Notes under the pieces: model-generated
Databases searched by the model: none
The model's input: the letters and a program-made list of their open reading frames with translations, nothing else
Told to the model about the DNA's origin: nothing
NCBI RefSeq assembly: GCF_000424545.1
Contig: NZ_AUKC01000028.1
Location: 1 to 52,294, forward strand
Direction: 5' to 3'
Origin: Butyrivibrio sp. NC3005
GTDB taxonomy: Bacteria; Bacillota; Clostridia; Lachnospirales; Lachnospiraceae
DNA: 52,294 bases
Program-made: the position numbers and the translations under genes
Shown: positions 1-7,167 of the stretch, in pieces
Position numbering within the stretch: the first letter of the stretch is position 1
Layout of the letters: each line of letters begins with the position of its first letter

Positions 1-26
1 TTGTAATATTTCATGAGCAGAACTGT

Positions 27-86
27 TTATAAACGTTGGTTCTTAGATGCTGTCTTTTAGCATCTTATGAACCATTACGTTTATAA
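27..86. repeat. Long imperfect palindrome (hairpin-forming)
   Basis: Three perfectly paired arm segments are nested: 27-35 with 78-86 (9 bp), 38-42 with 69-73 (5 bp) and 45-51 with 59-65 (7 bp), separated by small internal loops and closed by a 7-base loop at 52-58. No T-run follows, so it is not a standard intrinsic terminator. It lies just outside the left 140-bp repeat. It may be the 3' end of an upstream transcript, a leader structure or part of another repeat family; its function is unknown. Confidence 0.6.
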
Positions 87-154
87 TCAAGCGAAAGCGC
101 GTCTGCGACGAAATATACAACCATCAAAACGGACTACATAAAAACAAAAATCTA

Positions 155-294
155 TGACTTTTTGTCACTTTCATTCAGAAACTCGCATTTACTGCGAGTT
201 TCGTGAGAACAAAATACAAGTGGCAAACTGGTCCAAGGCGAAGCCTTTTTAAATGGCCAGTTTGCTTAGTTTTTGGAATTAAGTGACAAAAATC
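155..294 (+). repeat. 140-bp structured repeat, left copy
   Basis: This segment matches the reverse complement of 52155-52294 at 128 of 140 positions without gaps, counted by hand. It is bounded by 12-bp inverted termini (159-170 pairs perfectly with 281-292). Inside are a perfect 10-bp stem with a 5-base loop (178-187 with 193-202) and a larger hairpin whose 9-bp outer arms are 223-231 and 257-265 with an inner AAGGC/GCCTT stem. There is no coding capacity. The layout looks like a small non-autonomous repeat (MITE- or REP-like), but the family is not identified. If transcribed it would fold into several hairpins at the 5' end of the operon. Confidence 0.93.
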
Positions 295-320
295 AATTAA
301 ATAACTATGTATAACATAAA
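283..320 (+). promoter_or_regulatory. Possible promoter of the locus
   Basis: An AT-rich stretch lies between the repeat and the first gene. GTGACA at 283-288 resembles a -35 box, and TATAAC at 310-315 resembles a -10 box, but the 21-base spacing is too long. TTGGAA (273-278) with TTAAAT (297-302) is an alternative at 18 bases. No candidate is good, so the real promoter may be upstream of the window or of the repeat. Confidence 0.25.
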
Positions 321-352
321 ATGTACAGTAGAGACAAATGGAGGTTTATGTC

Positions 353-1669
353 ATGGGTTTATATGAGAAGCTCTTGGCTGGTGAAGAAAAGTTATCTTTG
401 GTTGGCCTTGGTTATGTTGGAATGCCAATTGCAGTTGCTTATGCCAAAAAGATAAAGGTTGTTGGTTATGATTTTAACGCAGCTAAGATTGAGTTATATA
501 AGAAGGGATTTGATCCTACAAGAGAAGTGGGAGACGAGGCAATCAGTAAGTCATCTGTTGATTTCACTGCTGATCCTGAGAAACTTAGAGAGTGTAAATT
601 CCATATCGTTGCAGTTCCTACGCCTGTAAACGATGATCATACACCGGATTTGTCGCCTGTAGAGGGTGCAAGCCATACACTTGGTAAGTATCTTACAAAA
701 GGTTCTATTGTTGTATATGAGTCTACAGTTTATCCAGGAGTAACAGAGGATATTTGTGTTCCGATTCTCGAGAAAGAATCCGGACTTAAGTGCGGAGTTG
801 ATTTCAAGGTTGGTTATTCTCCAGAGCGTATCAATCCGGGTGATAAGGTTCACAGACTTGAGACTATCACAAAGATTGTATCTGGAATGGATGAAGATAC
901 TCTTGAAGAGGTGGCAAAGGTTTACAGTCTCGTAGCACTTGCAGGCGTTTACAAGGCTGAGAATATCAAAACAGCAGAGGCTGCAAAGGTTATCGAGAAC
1001 AGCCAGAGAGATATCAATATAGCATTTATGAATGAACTTTCCATGATTTTCAATAGAATGGGAATTGATACTCAGGCTGTTTTGAAGGCAGCAGGCACAA
1101 AGTGGAACTTCCTTCCGTTTAGACCAGGTCTAGTAGGCGGACATTGTATCGGAGTTGATCCTTATTACCTTACCTATAAGGCAGAGGAACTTGGATATCA
1201 TTCACAGATTATTCTTTCCGGTCGTCGTATTAACGATGATATGGGTAAGTATATTGCAGAGTCACTTGTTAAAAAGCTTATTGCAAATGATATTGCGGTT
1301 AAGGGTGCAAAAGTGGCAATTCTTGGATTTACATTCAAGGAGAACTGCCCTGATACACGTAATACTAAGGTTATTGATATTTATAGAGAACTTCAGGAAT
1401 ATGGTATTACACCTATTGTAGTAGATCCTGAGGCAGATGCCGATGAAGCAAAGAGACTTTACGGAATTGAATTTAATACTATGGAAGCAGTAAAGGATAT
1501 GGATGCAATTGTTATTGCAGTTGCGCACAAGGAGTTTGCACCTTTAACATCTCAGGAAATTGCTGCTTATTATGATAAGAAGCATGCAACAAAGGTTCTT
1601 ATGGATATTAAGGGAATCTTTGATAAGAATGATTATAAGATGCCTGAATTTGATTATTGGAGACTTTAA
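353..1669 (+). CDS. tviB: UDP-N-acetylhexosamine 6-dehydrogenase (TviB/WbpO/WecC family)
   Basis: This is a 438-residue nucleotide-sugar dehydrogenase that oxidises C6 of a UDP-hexosamine to the uronic acid using NAD+. The N-terminal Rossmann motif GLGYVGMP is at residues 18-25, and the catalytic cysteine is Cys265 in GGHCIGVDPYY. The C-terminal UDP-binding domain contains the usual GFTFKENCPDTRN motif. Length is normal for the family. An in-frame ATG at 338 exists, but GGAGG at 340-344 sits 8 bases before ATG 353, so I place the start there. The next gene encodes a WbpP/TviC-type epimerase, the classic partner for making UDP-GalNAcA. Isoleucine codons are almost all ATT/ATC, unlike the ATA-rich glycosyltransferase genes downstream. 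Substrate (GlcNAc, GalNAc or ManNAc) cannot be fixed from sequence alone. Confidence 0.92.
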   Translation: MGLYEKLLAGEEKLSLVGLGYVGMPIAVAYAKKIKVVGYDFNAAKIELYKKGFDPTREVGDEAISKSSVDFTADPEKLRECKFHIVAVPTPVNDDHTPDLSPVEGASHTLGKYLTKGSIVVYESTVYPGVTEDICVPILEKESGLKCGVDFKVGYSPERINPGDKVHRLETITKIVSGMDEDTLEEVAKVYSLVALAGVYKAENIKTAEAAKVIENSQRDINIAFMNELSMIFNRMGIDTQAVLKAAGTKWNFLPFRPGLVGGHCIGVDPYYLTYKAEELGYHSQIILSGRRINDDMGKYIAESLVKKLIANDIAVKGAKVAILGFTFKENCPDTRNTKVIDIYRELQEYGITPIVVDPEADADEAKRLYGIEFNTMEAVKDMDAIVIAVAHKEFAPLTSQEIAAYYDKKHATKVLMDIKGIFDKNDYKMPEFDYWRL

Positions 1670-1690
1670 TTATCATTTGATTGTTACTGC

Positions 1691-1738
1691 AAGGGCGCAG
1701 TGAAAGGAAAAAGCTTTTACTGCGCCTTAAGTTTTTTT
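1691..1738 (+). terminator. Intrinsic terminator after the dehydrogenase gene
   Basis: The left arm 1691-1706 pairs with 1714-1728 over about 15 bp, with one bulged G and one G-T wobble, around a 7-base loop. It is followed by seven T at 1732-1738. The ribosome binding site of the next gene (AGGAAGG) follows directly and I see no promoter in between, so transcripts of the downstream genes seem to have to read through this hairpin. Confidence 0.85.
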
Positions 1739-1752
1739 ATAGGAAGGGTATT

Positions 1753-2727
1753 ATGAGTTACGAACAGTTAGTATTTCCAGAGAATAGTACATTTTTGGTA
1801 ACAGGTGGAGCAGGTTTTATTGGTTCTAATATTGTTGAAGCTTTGTTAAAAAAAGATATGAATGTAAGAGTATTGGATAATCTCTCTACAGGACATATTG
1901 AAAATATCAAACCATTCATGGATAATCCGAGATTTACATTCATTCAGGAAGATATCCGTGATTTGGACAGCTGCATGAAAGCTACAGAAAACGTTGATTT
2001 TGTTTGCCACGAAGCAGCATGGGGATCTGTACCTCGTAGTATTGAGATGCCTCTTTTATATGAAGAAATCAACATTAGAGGTACACTTAACATGATGGAA
2101 GCTTCCAGACAAAATGGTGTAAAGAGATTTGCTTATGCATGCAGTTCATCTGTATATGGCGATTCAACAAAGCTTCCTAAGCGTGAAAGCGAAGAAGGAA
2201 ATGCACTTTCTCCATATGCACTTACAAAGCAGACAAATGAGAGATACGGAAGACTTTATAAAAAGTTATATGGTCTTAATACATATGGTCTTAGCTATTT
2301 CAATGTTTTTGGCCGCCGTCAGGATCCAAATGGTGCTTATGCCGCAGTTATTCCTAAGTTCATCAAGCAGCTTTTAAATGGAGAGCGTCCTACTATTAAT
2401 GGTGACGGAAGACAGAGCAGAGATTTTACCTATATCGATAATGTTATTGAAGGTAATTTAAGAGCATGTCTTGCTTCTGAAGATGCTGCAGGTGAGATGT
2501 ACAATATCGGTGCTGGCGGAAGAGAGTACCTTATTGATGTTTATCATGATATTTGTGATGCTCTTGGAGTTTTTGTTGAGCCCGTATTTGGACCGACAAG
2601 AGCAGGCGATATCAGAGATTCAAATGCAGATATTTCAAAAGCAAGAGCAAATCTTGGATATGATCCTTCCTATGATTTCAAGGCAGGAATTGCTCTTGCA
2701 ATTGAATGGTACAAACAAAATCTTTAA
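1753..2727 (+). CDS. tviC: UDP-N-acetylglucosamine(uronate) 4-epimerase (WbpP/TviC family)
   Basis: This is a 324-residue extended SDR epimerase interconverting the gluco and galacto forms of UDP-N-acetylhexosamines or their uronic acids. The NAD-binding GGAGFIG is at residues 18-24, SSSVYGD at about 131-137, and the catalytic pair is Tyr155/Lys159 (YALTK). The stretches GSVPRSI and YFNVFGRRQDPNGAY are hallmarks of WbpP/TviC. The frame stays open upstream to 1681 through the terminator hairpin, but AGGAAGG sits 5-6 bases before ATG 1753, which gives the expected N-terminus. With the preceding dehydrogenase it forms the two-enzyme route to UDP-N-acetylgalactosaminuronic acid. It contains essentially no ATA codons, a codon style like the dehydrogenase and pseB. 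Confidence 0.92.
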   Translation: MSYEQLVFPENSTFLVTGGAGFIGSNIVEALLKKDMNVRVLDNLSTGHIENIKPFMDNPRFTFIQEDIRDLDSCMKATENVDFVCHEAAWGSVPRSIEMPLLYEEINIRGTLNMMEASRQNGVKRFAYACSSSVYGDSTKLPKRESEEGNALSPYALTKQTNERYGRLYKKLYGLNTYGLSYFNVFGRRQDPNGAYAAVIPKFIKQLLNGERPTINGDGRQSRDFTYIDNVIEGNLRACLASEDAAGEMYNIGAGGREYLIDVYHDICDALGVFVEPVFGPTRAGDIRDSNADISKARANLGYDPSYDFKAGIALAIEWYKQNL

Positions 2728-2741
2728 TTGAGGGATGAGAT

Positions 2742-3518
2742 TTGAAAATAGCTATTCGCATGGACGATATCACTCCTGATATGGATTATCAGAAGTTTGA
2801 GCGTTTTATTAGTCTTTTAAAAAAATATAATGTTACAGCTCTTTTGGGGATTGTTCCTGATAATAAGGATGCAAAACTTAGTATTGATATGCCAAGATGT
2901 GATTTCTGGGATGAAGTTCTAAAACTTCAAGAAGAAGGTTTTGTATTGGCGATGCATGGGTATAATCATGTCTATACTACTAGAAAAGGCGGACTTATTC
3001 CTCTTAATCATCAGTCAGAATATGCAGGATTATCTTTTGAAAGACAAGACGAGATGATTAGAAAAGGAAAAGAGATTTTAGAAAGTCATGGAATAAAAAC
3101 AGATTTTTTCATGGCTCCATCTCATACCTTTGATAAGAATACATTAAAAGCGCTTAAAAAGAACGGCTTTTTACGGATTACAGATGGTTTTGGAGACTGT
3201 CCCTATGAATATATGGAAATGATTTTTTATCCTATTTCATTTAGGAAAAGCAAAGCATTGTCAACTGCAAGAAAAGGAACCGTAACTTTTGTGGTCCATG
3301 CTAATACTATGAAAGAGAAGGAATATGAACAGTACGAGAAGATATTATCAAGCGGTAAGGTAATATCTTATGATAAGCTTTTAGAGCAGAAAATCTGTAA
3401 AAAGAAAACTTTGCACAGAGTAAAAGAGTATGCTATGGCAAGTTTTAAGTATCACGTTCGAACGATTATGGAGATGAAAAAATGGGTGATTACAATGAAG
3501 AAGAACTTCTCGAAATAA
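2742..3518 (+). CDS. DUF2334 polysaccharide-deacetylase-like protein
   Basis: The 258-residue protein begins with the DUF2334 pattern RMDDITPDMD and resembles carbohydrate esterase family 4 folds. Candidate metal ligands are Asp8/Asp9 in MDD and His72/His76 in the MHGYNH motif. It has no signal peptide or membrane segment, so it appears cytosolic. It starts with TTG at 2742, just after a GAGGGATGAG ribosome binding site and 14 bases after the epimerase gene. Its 3' end overlaps the next glycosyltransferase by 37 bases, which suggests translational coupling. In this context it may deacetylate a sugar nucleotide or lipid-linked sugar; activity and substrate are inferred, not shown. Confidence 0.75.
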   Translation: MKIAIRMDDITPDMDYQKFERFISLLKKYNVTALLGIVPDNKDAKLSIDMPRCDFWDEVLKLQEEGFVLAMHGYNHVYTTRKGGLIPLNHQSEYAGLSFERQDEMIRKGKEILESHGIKTDFFMAPSHTFDKNTLKALKKNGFLRITDGFGDCPYEYMEMIFYPISFRKSKALSTARKGTVTFVVHANTMKEKEYEQYEKILSSGKVISYDKLLEQKICKKKTLHRVKEYAMASFKYHVRTIMEMKKWVITMKKNFSK

Positions 3519-4864
3519 GAGAGAAGGTTAAAGAACCAATAAGAGTGCTTCATGTTTTTGGACGTCTTGGATTAGGCGGTGCTGAAAGCAGAATAATGGA
3601 TTTGTATCGCAACATTGACCGCTCAAAGATTCAGTTTGATTTTCTGGTTCATTGTGATACACCGGTAGAGGGCAATAAGTGTCCTAGTTCAGACGAACTT
3701 ATGGCAGTTAGAAAGCCTGATTATTTTGATGAAGAAGTATTAAGACTTGGTGGAAGAATATATGCAGTTCCGCGTTTTGAAGGCTTCAACAAGAAAACCT
3801 ATGAAACAGCTATTGACCGTTTTTTTGCAGAACATCAAGGCTTTTGGAGAGTGGTGCAGGGACATATGACTAGTACCGCGGCTATTTACCTACCTATTGC
3901 TAAGAAATACGGAGTATTGGTGACTGCATCACATGTTAGAAGCGCAGGCGCTGATCCAGGATTAAAGGGACTAGCAACTAATTTTTTGCGCAGACCATTC
4001 AAAAAAGAAGGGGTGGCAGATTTTTATCTTGCCTGCACAGAGAACGCTGCAAGACATGTGTATGGAGACAGACTTGTGGATGAAGACAAGGTTGTGATTA
4101 TTCCAAACGCAATCAATGTCAGAAAGTTTTTGTATAATCCTTCCAAAAGAGAAGAAATTCGTAGAGAACTTGGGATAGAAAATGCTATTGTTATAGGTCA
4201 TGTTGGTCGTTTTCATTATGCCAAGAATCATGAATTCTTGGTAGATGTTTTTGCAGAAATGCTGCGCCTTATTAAAGAAGATAAAGACAATAATTATCTG
4301 ATTATGTATGGACTTCCTTTGAAATTAATGCTACTTGGAGAAGGTCCTCTTCAGAATGATATAAAGAAAAAAGTTGAACAGCTTGGAATAGGTGATAAGG
4401 TAATGTTCCTTAATAATCACAGCAATGTAAGTGATTATTATCAGGCTATGGATTATTTCTGTTTCCCGTCGCGTTATGAAGGTCTTCCAGGGACAGTAGT
4501 CGAGGCTCAGGCTTCAGGCTTGCAATGCCTTATTTCTGATACTATTACACCAGAAGTAGATATTACTCCTTTGGTAGAAAGAATGTCATTACAAGAAGGG
4601 GCACTTGTTTGGGCAAAGAAAATAATGTCGGATTTAACAGGAAGTATTCCGGATAAATCAGTTAAAGAAGCTGGTGAATCTTCCGTAACTGAGGAAGAGA
4701 AAATAGCTGACAAATTAGACCTTGATTTCCCAAAAGAGCGTTACCTTGACAGGGCAGAAAGTGGCGAGTATATTGCTCAGATTATTCAGAATGCAGGATT
4801 TGATGCAAAAACTCAAGCTGACATGATGAGCTTTTTTTATGAGAAAGGACAATTTCCGTATTGA
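3482..4864 (+). CDS. GT4 family glycosyltransferase
   Basis: The 460-residue GT-B enzyme is a retaining transferase acting at the inner membrane face. The N-terminal domain has the GGAESRIMDL loop near residue 36, and the donor domain has GHVGRFHYAKN near 240 and an E-X7-E motif at Glu333/Glu341 (YEGLPGTVVEA). After that motif comes a long charged insertion around residues 385-430 not seen in the neighbouring GT4 proteins, making it longer than the usual 360-400 residues. It starts within the DUF2334 gene, and its TGA shares bases with the TTG start of the next GT4 gene. Donor and acceptor cannot be predicted. Confidence 0.88.
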   Translation: MGDYNEEELLEIREKVKEPIRVLHVFGRLGLGGAESRIMDLYRNIDRSKIQFDFLVHCDTPVEGNKCPSSDELMAVRKPDYFDEEVLRLGGRIYAVPRFEGFNKKTYETAIDRFFAEHQGFWRVVQGHMTSTAAIYLPIAKKYGVLVTASHVRSAGADPGLKGLATNFLRRPFKKEGVADFYLACTENAARHVYGDRLVDEDKVVIIPNAINVRKFLYNPSKREEIRRELGIENAIVIGHVGRFHYAKNHEFLVDVFAEMLRLIKEDKDNNYLIMYGLPLKLMLLGEGPLQNDIKKKVEQLGIGDKVMFLNNHSNVSDYYQAMDYFCFPSRYEGLPGTVVEAQASGLQCLISDTITPEVDITPLVERMSLQEGALVWAKKIMSDLTGSIPDKSVKEAGESSVTEEEKIADKLDLDFPKERYLDRAESGEYIAQIIQNAGFDAKTQADMMSFFYEKGQFPY

Positions 4865-6027
4865 AGAACGTGTTACTAATGGTACCGCGCCTTTGGCAGG
4901 GAGGCCATGAGGCGGTGTGTGTACAGACAGCAAGATATCTTGAAGAAGAGGCAAATGTTTCTATTCTGATATTTGATGATTACAAAATACATTACGATAT
5001 TACAGGCCTTGATGTTGTAAATATTAATGTGTCTGCAGCATCTGGAGTTTTAAATAAATTTATAAATATTTATAAGCGTATTAAAGCAGTAAAAAAGATA
5101 AAAAAAGAAAAGAATATTGATGTTACATATTCTTTTGGTTCATCTGCAAGTATTATAAACGTATTAAGTAGGGTAAAGGACAGAATTGTTGTAGGGTTTC
5201 ATGGCGGAATAATGTTAGAAGACCATTTCCTTACAAAGCTTTTTTGCAGAAAGAGTGATGCGGTTATAGCTGTCTCTAAAGAAATGACTAAAACTTTGAA
5301 GAAAAACTTTGGCAAAAAGAACGCTTACTGTATTTATAATCCTTTTGATTTTGATATCATTGATAAAAAATCAAATGAAGAAGTTTTGGATATGCCATTT
5401 TCTGATAGTGATAGGGTAATTGTTACAGTTGGGCGAGAGGATGATCAGAAGGGCTATTGGCATTTGTTAAAAGCATTTTCAATGGTTAGAAAAGTGTATG
5501 ACAATGCAAGACTTCTTGTTATTGGAAGCGGAGATTTTACTGCATATAAGAAACTTTGCGATGATTTGAAAATAAGTGACAGTGTTGTATTTACCGGGGT
5601 AAAAAAGAATCCTTTTTGTTATGAGAAAAAGGCAAGTGAATATGTTCTTACCTCTAATCATGAAGGTTTCCCTGGAGCACTGGTAGAAGCAATGTCTCTG
5701 GGAATACCTGTTATTGCAACTGACTGTAAAACTGGTCCAAGAGAGATTTTGTTATCTGACAGGCAGCAGGAAAAATACAAGGCAAAAGGCAGAATTACTA
5801 GAAGAATAGATGGTGAGTATGGAATACTGATTCCTGATTTGTCGCATACACCTGATTTTAATGCAGGAAATATAACGCAAGAGGAGCAAAATCTTGCCAG
5901 CTGTATGCTAGAGCTTTTTGAAGATGAAAAACTGGCATCTAAGATGGCTAAAGCTGGTAAAGATCATGTTGAAATCTATTCAAAAGAGCATTATGTTAAA
6001 AATTTGAAGAAAGTATTAGGTATTTAA
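4861..6027 (+). CDS. GT4 family glycosyltransferase
   Basis: The 388-residue GT-B protein opens with VLLMVPRLWQGGHE, the acceptor-domain loop. The second domain has TVGREDDQKGYWHLLKAF near residue 180 and an E-X7-E motif at about Glu268/Glu276 (HEGFPGALVEA), followed by ATDCKTGPREIL. The start is TTG at 4861, overlapping the previous TGA by four bases (TTGA). AAAGGA lies about 11 bases upstream, whereas the internal ATG at 4879 has no ribosome binding site. A GRITRRIDGEYG insertion sits before the last helix. It is one of six complete GT4 enzymes here; specificity is unknown. Confidence 0.87.
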   Translation: MKNVLLMVPRLWQGGHEAVCVQTARYLEEEANVSILIFDDYKIHYDITGLDVVNINVSAASGVLNKFINIYKRIKAVKKIKKEKNIDVTYSFGSSASIINVLSRVKDRIVVGFHGGIMLEDHFLTKLFCRKSDAVIAVSKEMTKTLKKNFGKKNAYCIYNPFDFDIIDKKSNEEVLDMPFSDSDRVIVTVGREDDQKGYWHLLKAFSMVRKVYDNARLLVIGSGDFTAYKKLCDDLKISDSVVFTGVKKNPFCYEKKASEYVLTSNHEGFPGALVEAMSLGIPVIATDCKTGPREILLSDRQQEKYKAKGRITRRIDGEYGILIPDLSHTPDFNAGNITQEEQNLASCMLELFEDEKLASKMAKAGKDHVEIYSKEHYVKNLKKVLGI

Positions 6028-6038
6028 TTAAAAAAGCG

Positions 6039-7142
6039 ATGAAAATAGCATTTCATATAAATTCCCTTGGACTTGGAGGGGCAGAGCGGGTAGTCACAAA
6101 TCTGGCCAATAGCTTTGCTAAAGACGGATTTGAAGTAGTGATAGCTACAGAGTGGACAGCTGATGAAGAATATGTGCTCGATGATAGTGTAAAGAGAGTT
6201 CATGTAGGTCTTAAGAAAAGTGATGAGAAAAAGACAAGAGCTGTAAAATTCATAAAAAGAGTGAAGTACCTTCATGATTTTATGAAAACAGAAAAGCCTG
6301 ATGTACTTATTGCTTTTATGCACCGCTCCATTTATAGAGCTCTTATGGCAGAGATTAACACTAAAGTTTCTGTGATTATTTCTGTAAGAAATGATCCTAA
6401 AAAAGACTTTGTAGCCTTTACAGATAAACTTCAAACATTTCTTTTGATGGGAAAGGCAAAAGGAGCAGTCTTCCAGACTAAAGAAGCCCAAAGCTTTTTT
6501 GGACAAAATCTTCAGAAAAAGTCTACAATTATATTAAATCCTTTAAATGATAAATATATTGGACTTCCTTTTCCGGAAAAAAGAACTAAAAGAGTTGTAA
6601 ATGTTGCTCGTATTGCAGCTCAGAAAAATCATCTTCTGCTTATAGATGCTTTTGAAAAAGTTCATGAGAAACATCCAGAGGTTGTACTGGAAATATACGG
6701 TCCAGACGGCGATGATGATATGCCTGTTAAGGTCAGAGAAAGGCTTGAAAAGGGTAATTTAAAAGATTACATAAAGCTCATGGGTGCAAGTTCTACCCTT
6801 GAAAAAGATATTATTGATGCGAGCGTTTTTGCGTATTCATCAGATTATGAAGGTATGCCTAATGGTGTTATGGAGGCAATGGCAATGGGACTTCCTGTTG
6901 TATGTACGGATTGTCCTTGCGGAGGCCCAAGAACTTTGATTAAAGATAAAGAAAATGGTCTGTTAGTACCAGTAGGAGATGCCAATGCTCTTGCAGATGG
7001 AATAAACTTTATGCTGGATAATCCGGATAAAGCTGATAGAATGGGACAAGAAGCAAAGAAACTGTGTGAGATAGCAAATAGTGATGTTGTTTATAAAAAG
7101 TGGAAAGATTATGTTTTTTCCCGAGTACGAGTAAACGGATAA
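6039..7142 (+). CDS. GT4 family glycosyltransferase
   Basis: The 367-residue protein has the compact GT4 layout: LGLGGAERVVTNLAN at residues 10-24, NVARIAAQKNH near 187, and an E-X7-E motif at about Glu271/Glu279 (YEGMPNGVMEA) followed by CTDCPCGGPRTLI. That ending resembles GT4 enzymes that use UDP-GalNAc or UDP-Gal, but this is only a hint. The ATG at 6039 has no clear Shine-Dalgarno sequence (an A-run precedes it), so translation may depend on coupling to the gene ending 11 bases upstream. An amidotransferase gene follows. Confidence 0.88.
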   Translation: MKIAFHINSLGLGGAERVVTNLANSFAKDGFEVVIATEWTADEEYVLDDSVKRVHVGLKKSDEKKTRAVKFIKRVKYLHDFMKTEKPDVLIAFMHRSIYRALMAEINTKVSVIISVRNDPKKDFVAFTDKLQTFLLMGKAKGAVFQTKEAQSFFGQNLQKKSTIILNPLNDKYIGLPFPEKRTKRVVNVARIAAQKNHLLLIDAFEKVHEKHPEVVLEIYGPDGDDDMPVKVRERLEKGNLKDYIKLMGASSTLEKDIIDASVFAYSSDYEGMPNGVMEAMAMGLPVVCTDCPCGGPRTLIKDKENGLLVPVGDANALADGINFMLDNPDKADRMGQEAKKLCEIANSDVVYKKWKDYVFSRVRVNG

Positions 7143-7167
7143 GTAAGGATAAAGGGCAGCGTAGAAT

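Larger units (their letters stand above)
1..352. other. Non-coding left flank
   Basis: No plausible coding sequence is seen on either strand in these 352 bases. The stretch holds the imperfect palindrome at 27-86, the 140-bp structured repeat at 155-294, an AT-rich promoter-like segment at about 283-320, and the ribosome binding site of the first gene. Whatever lies upstream of the locus is outside the window. Confidence 0.7.

Noticed and set aside
155..294. 140-bp repeat as a CRISPR unit or integron attC site
   Set aside because: Only two copies, in inverted orientation and 52 kb apart, with no spacers, cas genes, integrase or attC core sites.
1681..1752. Upstream extension of the epimerase to a TTG at 1681
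   Set aside because: It would translate through the terminator hairpin and lacks a ribosome binding site, whereas ATG 1753 has AGGAAGG and the expected family N-terminus.
6024..6506. 160-residue open frame on the - strand
   Set aside because: It lies wholly inside the GT4 gene at 6039-7142, has skewed Phe/Cys/Ser/His composition and no family motif or ribosome binding site; it is a shadow of the + strand gene.
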